Source: Candolleomyces eurysporus (lineage: Eukaryota > Basidiomycota > Agaricomycetes > Agaricales > Psathyrellaceae). Taken from it: DNA of 64,000 bases. Positions 55,774-64,000 of the stretch are shown here, piece by piece (position 1 is the stretch's first letter; the number at the start of each line of letters is the position of its first letter). Made by a program: the position numbers and the translations under genes. The notes beneath the pieces are model-generated. The model saw only the letters and a list, made by a program, of their open reading frames with translations, was not told the origin of the DNA and made no database searches. Where the stretch lies: positions 1-64,000 of the forward strand of contig JANBPK010000826.1 of assembly GCA_027579435.1 (NCBI GenBank), read 5' to 3'.

Positions 55774-58700
55774 TCATGTCGCGCGCTCCATAGATGAAGC
55801 TGATAATCGACCCGCTTCTTCTTTCAATGTCACCACCTTGGCAAGATCTTCCTCTTGTCCCGTAGCATCGAAGCGCAACCGGAGGAGAGATATCAACTCG
55901 TCGAGGTAATTGGGTCGATTCTGGTGCCCAACAGGATAATGAAATGCGAGGAGTTTTTCGCAGTGACTTATCGCCTCTTGGAGGTGGGAGAGTGCGTGGG
56001 TTTCTTCGTACATGACTCGGAGGGATATTATAAGGTTCAGGAGTGGATCTAAGCGATCTGGATGAGATGATGGTCGAAGTTCGAGCACTTTGTGAAAAAG
56101 GGAAATGGCCTCTTCAAGGTCAGCCATATTTCTCGCACATCGATGGCGATTGAGGAGTGCACGGCCGAGATTGTCGAGTGAATCCAAGTGATTTGGATGA
56201 GGCAATGCTCGAAGTTCGAGTGCTTCACGAAGAAGAATAATGGCCTCTTCAAGATCAGCCAGAGTTCCTGTGCACTCATAATGATCCACGAGTGCATTTC
56301 CAAGATTGTTGAGTGAGTGTGAGTGATCCGGATGAGGCGATGGTCGAAGTTCGAGTGCTTCACGATGGAGGGCAATGGCTTCTTCCAAGTCGGCCATATT
56401 TCTCGCACACCGATAGCGATGCCGAAGCGCACGGCCGAGATTGTCCAGTGAATATGAGCAATCCGGGTGAGACGATGGTCGAAGTTTGAGTGTTTCACGA
56501 TGCAGAGCAATGGCCTCTTCAAGGTCAGTCAGGTTTCCTGTGCACCGATGACGATTCACAAGTGCATCGCCGAGAGAGTCAAGTACGTATGGGCGATTCG
56601 GATGAGGCGATGGTAAAAGTTCAAGTGTTTCACGATATAGAGCGATGGCCTCTTCAAGGTCAGCCAGGGTTCCTGTGCTTCGATGACGATCCACAAGTGC
56701 ATCACCAAGAAAGCCGAGTGAGTATGGGCGATTTGGATGAGGGAATGGTCGAAGTTTGATTGCTTCACGAAGCAAGGAAATGGCCTCCTCAAGGTCAGCC
56801 ATGCTTCCCGTGAGCCTATGACGTTCCACAAGGCCACTGCCGAGATTGTTGAGTGAAAACGAGCGATCCGGATGAAACGATGGTCGATGTCCAAGTACTT
56901 CACGAAGGAGGGAAATACCCTCCTCAAGGTCAGCCGGGGATCCTGTGCGCTTATGGCGGTCCAGGAGTACATGGCCAAGATTGTTGAGTGAGTCTGAGCG
57001 AAGTGGATGAAGCGAAGGTCGAAGTTCGAGTACTTCACGATGGACGGAAACGGCCTCCTCAAGGTCAGCCATGGTCCCTGTGAGCCAATGGCGTTCCAAG
57101 AGTGAAACACCGAGATTGTTGAGTGAAAGTGAGCGGTCCGGATGAGGCGGTGGTCGAAGTTTGAGTGCTTCACGATATAGGGAAATGGCTTCGTCCATGT
57201 CCGTGAGAGACCCGATCTGACTGGCACGGTCACGATGTATAGCGGCCAGGCCCATAATTGGCCGGGGTTTCCCAGGTTGGAGCGCAAGTGCCTCGCGACA
57301 GAGGTGGAGAGCGGAACTGTAGTCCGATGGCTTGAAGCAGCCCCGCCCGCCGTTCAGATGAATGTGCAAATATCTGTATGCATAGTTCGCAACGGCAGGA
57401 ATCTGTTTGCTGGAGCGAACAAACAACTCTGGGTCTTGTCGCAGATCCTTGATTCTACGCTCAAGGGAACGAAGGTAGAGGCGGACATGATGGGACGGGT
57501 GCGCAAAGAAACTGCCCGATCGACTTTGGGTAGTCAAGAAGTCACGGAGGGAGGTGTGGCAGAGTGTGACAGGTATGTCGTCTGTTCCTGGAACTTGAAT
57601 GATTGCCTGCAAGTTCACGAGGACACTAACAACCTCATATAGATGGATTCCGAGGAGCTCTGCGATCCCCGATGTCGAAAGTGGTGCCGAAAGCAGTGCG
57701 ATGGTTGATATCACATCGGAGAAGTGGGGGAGATGCTGAGAGCGGGCCAATGTTTGTGCGTAAAGTCCATCGAGGCCGGGATTCATCTCGAGGGCCAAGG
57801 GAAGGCGATCCATTGGTGTTCGTGGGTCGTTTGCTTCGGTGTTCATTGCCATAATGAATTTAAACACGGCCGAGGCGAAAATGAATGATCCCCCGACACG
57901 TTGAACAAGTTTGCGTCGGTCGCTCTCGGTAGGCCACTCTCCATGTTGCCGAACGTAGGCTCGGATGACTGAGTTCCGCCGACATCCATCCTCGAAAAGG
58001 ATTTGCAGGAAGGTGGTGATATCGTCATCAGAGCAATGGTCCACGAGGTTGTCTAACCTGACCGCTGGAACGTTCAGGCGGGATTGGATGTGCTCTTCGA
58101 CCCGGCTGGTGATAAAAACGCGGAGGGGAATAAGGGGGNTTGTCGTTGAAGAACACCAGCATTCCGTCGATGAGCTCCTGAACTTCGTCTTTGTCATCAC
58201 ACTCGTCCAACCCATCCAGCACCATCAGGAATGGGCCTTGCGTCAACGCCCTGACCCTTTTCTTCCTCCGAACGAGGGCTTTGAATGGTTCATATACCAA
58301 GGACTGCATCCGGTCTTGTAGAGAAACGGCTTCTCCCGGTGGTGACAGCACTGCCGGGTTGCGTCGTACAGCTTCACGAATGAAGGGTTCTGTCTGGGGG
58401 ATAGCCGCTGCCATCTGGCTTGCTAAAGTCGTCGAAAGCCTCCCAATCTTGCTCCTATCGCCCGCGTTTCGGAAGAAAAAGAAGCTTATGACCGGCCTAT
58501 CCTCCCGCTTGGACGTCTCACAGACCTCTTGAGATATGGAAGATTTTCCAGACCCGACGTATCCATGCATCCATCGCACATGAGGTTCCGACACAGTCGT
58601 GACATCGCTCCTCGCCCACTTGTTAACGTTCTTGACCACCTGTAACCTTGTTCCAGGAAAGCAAGCAGAGTCGGGCGGTGATCGTTTTCGATTGCGGGTA

Positions 58701-58900
58701 TGGGATGCATCGGTGATGGGCTGAAGAATGTCGAATAAGGCTAAAGGTAAATAGTTAACGTTTTCCAGACGATCGGTGAAGAAATATAGGGACTTACTCC
58801 TCTGCTCGGCGCTCATAGGTGAACCATGGAAGCCTCCCTCGATGTGGTAGTTGACCATATGTCCTATGTGCACATTTTGGGATCCTGGTAAGACATTCAT
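55774..58900 (-). CDS. NLR copy F: NACHT-TPR STAND NTPase with the longest TPR array
   Basis: Exons 58900-58798 and 58740-55774. An N at 58139 is one base too many (gggggntt; the other copies have gggggtt). With it removed, the protein is intact at 1022 residues, so I treat it as a real gene. Exon 1: MNVLPGSQNVHIGHMVNYHI, then EGGF; two codons shorter than in D, E and G. NACHT motifs are GYVGSGKSS, FLMVLDGLDECD and FITSRVEEHI. Nine TPR-like units of 45 residues follow, for example NRHRCTGNLTDLEEAIALHR, then a tail ending SSMERAT*. Repeat number far above the sister genes suggests recent unit gain by unequal exchange. Confidence 0.88.
56060..57215 (-). repeat. 135-bp tandem repeat coding the TPR array of copy F
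   Basis: Landmarks of the caaggtcagcca type recur at about 56117, 56252, 56387, 56522, 56657, 56792, 56927, 57062 and 57197, a strict 135-bp period (45 codons). Units diverge mainly in the DRHRCTG-xx loop and in the residues before PSPHPDR. Confidence 0.85.
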
Positions 58901-60271
58901 GGCGCCTAAAAGAACGCCCAGCTATGTAATCACGTCAAGAGAGACGACTGCGGACAGCACAAGTAGCAATACTTACCGATACTCGTTGATTGTAGGAGCG
59001 CAGTTGGGTACTTGCAGCCTTAGGTGCGTCCCTGGGATATTGGAGAAAGGATGTGTAGAGTGTCTCGAAGGTCAGTAGGGGCTAGGCAGGCGCAGCGAAG
59101 GGATGATGGAGGAAGGGAGGCAAGCTACCCGAACCCCTTCACGATGCCGCCCTGTCAAATTGCTGTTGAGCTCTGTTTATCACAGAGGGTTTGTTTCGGT
59201 TACTGTAGGTCAATGGCCCAAGCTCTCTGCTCCCCGTCTGTGAATTTCTCCCAAAATTAACTCTTGTTTTTGACATTTCGCGAGAAGTCACCATGCGGCA
59301 AGGACACAGCCCCTGTGCGACCCTGTCTATTATACTTTGGCGCCGAACCACCGGCTCAGGTCGCCTTCACCCTGATCGCCATCTCACATTTCCTCTCTCC
59401 ATCCGGACCGTCATCTGAGCTCCTGCAAGTCGAAAAGCTGGTCGACCAAAAGGGAGTAAGAACGAGACACAAGGATCTGCAGTACCTATCGGGCCAAAAC
59501 CATGTCCAGGTCGGCCTCCTGGAACTGGTAAATGCCAAAGGAATGCTTCCCAGGCCGAAGGAGCTGAAGCGCTTCTAGCCAAACGGCCTCATGGACGACC
59601 TCTTAAGGATGTCGTAAGCGGCTCGTTGGGTTTTAAAATTGTTTTGTAAGTGGACACCCATTCTCGTTAGCAACCCTAACACGTACAGGTAACAGATTGT
59701 CTCTGGTACTCGACACACGCTGGACCGATGATCCCATCTGACCCAGCGGCTGCAGCTCTGATTCGACCCACTACTGGTACAATTGCCATTTCCCCCGCCA
59801 GCTCTCAACCTCGGCTCTTATCTACTCTTTGTGGTGCTCGTTGTGACGAATTCAATGTCCATAAACTCTCCTCCATTCTTTCGTTGGGCTTATGGCACTG
59901 GTCTGAGAGGTCAAGAGACCCCAGGAGGGAAAGGGACGTTCAAAGTTAACTGAAGATGCACCGTATGTTAGTGGACGCTTACCAAAAGGATTTGGACGAC
60001 AGACTCGCGAGTTGATCAAAGATCACCCGTTGAAATTTCCAGCGTCCTGCTACAATGAAGAATCCATTTGCATCTACATATAAAAGGACATCCAAAAGGT
60101 AACGAAGAAAAATAGACGATGGTAAACAGAACAGTACTAGAAATCATAGAGTGTGATGAAGGGATAGACAAACGAACATCGCTCGTGCCCAACCAATCTT
60201 GTACCAAAGAAACAAAGCAATGGCAACTCACGACAGTGTGTCTCCCCTGCGACCAACCCATGCTGGTACAA
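58901..60271. other. 5' region of copy F and 3' flank of copy G, with an unidentified ORF
   Basis: The first 200-300 bp resemble the other NLR 5' regions. After that the spacer differs: no VPS15 fragment is present. A + strand frame at 59264-59578 (HFLSPSGPSSELLQVEKLVD, then QKGVRTRHKDLQYLSGQNHV) might be another captured fragment, but I do not recognise it. From about 60010 the sequence is the 3' flank of copy G. Confidence 0.4.
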
Positions 60272-63008
60272 TTATGTCGCGGACTCCATAGATGAAGCGA
60301 ACAATCGATCCGCTTCTTTCTCCAATGTCGTGATCTTGCAAGATCTTCCTCCCGTCCCACAGCATCGAAGCGCATCTGGAGAAGAGAAGACAATTTGCGG
60401 AGGTAATAGGCTCGATCCCGATGCCCAACAGGATAATAAAACGCGAGGAGCTCCTCACAATGAGTTATTGCTTCTTGGAGGTGGGAGAGTGCGTAGGTTT
60501 CTTCGTACATGGCTCGAAGGGATATGACGAGGTTGTGATGTGAAGTTGGGCGACCTGGATGAGACGATGGTCGAAGTTCAAGCACTTTGCGAAAAAGGGG
60601 AATGGCCTCTTCAAGGTCAGCCGTGGTTCCCGCGCACCAATAGCGATCGAGGAGCACAGCGCCGAGATCGTTGAGTGAATCTGAGTGATCCGGATGAGGC
60701 AGTTCTCGAAGTTCGAGTGCTTCACGAAGTAGGGAAATGGCCTCTTCAAGGTCAGCCAGGGTTCCTTTGCGCCGATGACGATGCACGAGTGCAGTGCCGA
60801 GATGGGTGAGCGAGTATGAGCGCTCCGTATTAGGGGATGGTCGAAGTCGGATTGCTTCACGAAGCAAGGAAATGGCTTCCTCGAGGTCAGCCATGGTTCT
60901 CGTGAGCCTATGGCAATCCACGAGTGCAGCGCCAAGACCGTTGAGTGAAAATGAGCGATTCGGATGAGGCGATGGTCGAAGTCCAAGGGCTTCACGAAAC
61001 AGGGAAATGGCCACCTTAAGGTCAGCCGTGGATCCTGTGCGCTTATGACGACTTAAGAGTACACCGCCAAGATTGTCGAGTGAGTCTGAACGAAGTAGAT
61101 GATGCAACGGTCGAAGTTCGAGTGCTTTACGATACACAGAAATGGCCTCCTCGAGGTCAGCCATGGTTCCCGTGAGCCAATGGCGATCCAATAGTGCATG
61201 GCCGAGATTGTCGAGTGAAAATGAGCGGTCCGGATGAGGGGATGGTCGAAGTTGGAGTGCTTCACGATGCAGGGAAATGGCTTTGTCCAAGTCCGTGAGG
61301 GACCCGATTTGACCGGCACAGTCACGGAATACATTGGCCAGGACCTCAATAGGCTCGGGGATCCCAGGTTGGAGAGCAAGTGCCTCGCGACAGAGGCGGA
61401 GAGCGGAACTGTATTCCGATGGCTTGAAGCAGCCTTGCCCGCCGTTCAGATGATCGTGCAAATATCTATAAGCATAGTCCGCAACGGTAGGAATCTGTTT
61501 GCCAGAGCAAACAAACAGCTCTGGGTCTTGTCGCAGATACTTGAGCTCACACTCAAGGGAGCAAAGGAGAAGGCGGACATGGTGGGATGGGTGCGCAAAG
61601 AGATCGCCCGATCGACTTTGGGTAGTCAGGAAGTCGCGGAGGGAGGTGTGGCAGAGTGTGACAGGTATGTCGTCTGTTCCTGGAACTTGAATGATCGCCT
61701 GCAAATTCACGAGGACATTGACAACCTCGTATATATGGATTCCAAGGAGCTCTGCGATCGCTGATGTCGAAAGCGGTGCCGAAAGCAGTGCGATGGTTGA
61801 TATGATATCGAAGAAGTGGGGGAGGTGTTTAGAGCGGGCCAATGTTTGTGCGTAAAGCCCATCGAGGCCGGGATTCATCTCGAGGGCCAAGGGAAGGCGA
61901 TCCATCGGCGTTGGTGGGTAACTCGCTTCGGTGTTCATTGTCATAATGAACTTAAACACGGCCGAGGCGAAAATGAAGGATCCTCCGATATGTTTGACAA
62001 GTTTTCGTCGGTCGCTCTGGGTAGGCCATTGTCCGTGCTGCCGAACGTACGCTTGGACGACCGAGTTCCGCCCACATCCATCCTCAAAAAGGATGTGTAG
62101 GAAGGTGGCGATGTCGTCGTCGGAGCAATGATCCACAAGGTTGTCTAATCTGACCGCTGGAACGTTCAAGCGAGATCGGATGTGCTCTTCGACCCGGCTC
62201 GTGATAAAAACGCGGAGGGGAATAAGGGGGTTGTCATTGAAGAACACCAGCATTCCGTCGATGAGGTCCTGGACTTCGTCTTTGTCATCGCACTCGTCCA
62301 ACCCATCCAACACTATGAGGAATGGGCCTTGCGCCAATGACCTGACCCTTTTCTTCCTCCGAACGAGAGCTTTGAATGGTTCGTAGACCAAGCACTGCAT
62401 CTGGTCTTGTAAGGAAACACTTTCCCCTGGTGGCGACAGCAATGCCGAGTTGCGTTGTACGGCTTCGCGTATGAAGGGTTCTGTCTGGGGGATAGCCGCT
62501 GCCATCTGGCTTGCTAAAGTCGTCGCAAGCCTCCCAATCTTGCTCCTATCGCCGGCATTTCGGAAGAAAAAGAAGCTCACGACTGGCCTATCCTCCCGCT
62601 TGGACGTGTCACAGACCTCCTGAGATATGGAGGATTTTCCAGACCCGACGTATCCATGCATCCAGCGCATATGGGGTTCGGAATCAGTCGTGATATCCCT
62701 CCTCGCCCATCTGTTAACCTTCCTGACAGCCCGTAACCTTGTGCCAGGAAAGCAAGCAGAGTCGGGGGGTGATCGTTTTCGATTGCGAGTATGGGATGCA
62801 TCAGTGATGGGCTGAAGAATGTCGAATAAGCCTGAAGGTAAATGGTCAACATTTTCCACACGATCGATGAAGACATCAGTAGATTTATGTACCACTTACT
62901 TCTCTGCTCGGCGCTAATAAGCGAAGCGTGCTGGTGGAAGGCTCCCTCAACTTGGTAGTTGACCAGATGTCCCATGTGCACATTTTGGGACCCTGGAAAG
63001 ATGTTCAT
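60272..63008 (-). CDS. NLR copy G: NACHT-TPR STAND NTPase, frame slip near its 3' end
   Basis: Exons 63008-62900 and 62831-60272. Exon 1: MNIFPGSQNVHMGHLVNYQV, then EGAFHQHASL. NACHT: GYVGSGKSS, FLIVLDGLDECD, FITSRVEEHI. Six TPR units follow. Near 60337 one base is missing (gatcttgcaagatc where F has cttggcaagatc). Read as given, the frame continues to 60016 and adds about 90 unrelated residues; with the base restored it ends at 60272 (SSMESAT*) at 889 residues, like E and F. I prefer the shorter end. The slip lies in the last 25 codons, so the protein might work either way. Confidence 0.85.
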
Positions 63009-64000
63009 TCCCGCCTGAACGAAGAAAGATCAGTTATGTAGTGATACCAACAGAGATGACTGAGGACAGCGTAAGCCATACTGATATTTACCGATTCTAG
63101 CTGATGGTAGGAGCCCAGTTAGATACTTCCAGCCTCAGGTGCGGAGATCTCTAGGATGCTGGGGAAAGGTTATGTAGGGCAAGTAGGTAATAGGCAGTCG
63201 TTGCGAAGGGATGATGGGGAAGATAGGCAAGCCACCCGAACCACTTTATCAACCCGGTCTGATGTCAAACTGCTGTTGAGGTCATGGTGACCACAAACGG
63301 TTTACTCTAGTTACGGCAGGTCGGCTGGTCAGCTGGGTGCTTGGGCCCGTAATCTAACTGTCCTTAGATGCAAGGCCGCACCGGGTTGCACTCCATTCAA
63401 GTCCACGGGGTTCAATAGAGAATTGGCGAGCGAACGGGGTGCAAATGGGTTGGGATGAAGCGAGTTAATTGAGATTGTCATTTTGGCGAGAGGGATGAGG
63501 CCTGGTCCTGACTGTATTGCATTTGGGGTACCTGAGGTTAATGTCGTCATGATTCAAAGGTCGAAGGAGAGAGAGAGAAGGTGCGACTCCGATACTGCAA
63601 AAAATGTATCTCGGACCTCCCTGTAAATTAGATCAGACCAATTAGATACTCTCCCGTAGTCAGGCCTAACGAGTTCACGTCTTGTAGAGTGTTAAATGAG
63701 ATACTCACATGTACATTTTGTATTTTGCGTATGTGAGGTTACCGTCGTCGCGATTCGAGGGTCGAAGAGTAGAGAGAACCCCGACTCCGATTCTCAGTCT
63801 GGACCTCCTTGTAAATTAGACAAATTGAATTGACATAACTCGGAGTCTGTTGCCAGATGCCGGAGTGAAAGGATGAAGTGTGCCGAATTTGGTCATTGTC
63901 GCTGCTCGCTCCTGACCATCGCCTCCCCCCTCATGCCCTATTCACGCATATCATGAACGACATGACTTTTCTCTTCTTTGTTTCCCTTTTTATTGCCTCG
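63009..64000. repeat. 5' region of NLR copy G to the window edge
   Basis: Similar to 46693-47450 and 52741-53500, including the block with gggcccgtaatctaactgtcc and the end tttattgcctcg. The window stops where the captured fragment and VPS15 copy begin in the D and E units. No gene called. Confidence 0.55.

Noticed and set aside
56060..57215. Possible CRISPR-like array
   Set aside because: Repeats are contiguous coding units without spacers, in a eukaryotic gene.
1..64000. tRNA or rRNA genes
   Set aside because: No convincing tRNA A/B box pairs or rRNA sequence were noticed by eye; a tRNAscan run would be decisive.

Overview
The window comes from a filamentous basidiomycete, most likely an agaricomycete. 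Single-copy genes are broken by many introns of about 50-80 bp with GT..AG ends and short first exons. The gene families also point there: NACHT-TPR NTPases, a FunK1 kinase fragment, F-box/leucine-rich proteins and KEI1. Scattered N's, often next to a one-base frame slip, show a draft assembly, so single-base frameshifts below may be real lesions or assembly errors.

Left arm (1-19.7 kb): three + strand NACHT-TPR (NLR-like STAND) copies, here named A (3' remnant at the window edge), B (6.3-8.6 kb) and C (15.8-18.0 kb). They lie in duplicated blocks that also carry shared 5' and 3' flanks and pieces of unrelated genes: a FunK1-type kinase, an unidentified minus-strand gene, a TMEM14 remnant and an RPF1 (Brix) remnant. 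A 580-bp hAT-like MITE with an 8-bp target duplication sits in the last codons of copy A; copies B and C give the empty site. Two paralogous F-box-type genes (9.1-13.3 kb, minus) and two truncated unidentified genes lie between the blocks.

Centre (19.6-43.6 kb): ordinary conserved genes. In order: TMEM14-family membrane protein; a tandem pair of PQ-loop proteins; KEI1 (IPC synthase regulatory subunit) back to back with an eIF4E-family gene; methionine-R-sulfoxide reductase B; tropomyosin; a DUF2408/UPF0662-type protein; a CLC chloride channel; MED4; a dual-specificity phosphatase; a DHHC palmitoyltransferase; the 21-kDa complex I subunit; and an FG/Ser-rich protein with repeated RanBP2 zinc fingers. 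Most of these were assembled here by splicing.

Right arm (44.2-64 kb): four minus-strand NACHT-TPR copies D, E, F and G in a tandem array. All share a two-exon plan: a 34-36-residue first exon, then a NACHT-TPR exon. The number of 45-residue (135-bp) TPR units is about 2 in C, 3 in B, 4 in D, 5 in E, 6 in G and 9 in F. Two of the spacers (D-E and E-F) hold decayed, intron-containing 5' fragments of VPS15, captured at DNA level.

The arms face each other (+ on the left, - on the right) around about 24 kb of stable genes. The locus looks like an actively duplicating, recombining NLR repertoire of the kind linked in fungi to non-self recognition; that role is inferred from the family, not shown by the sequence.
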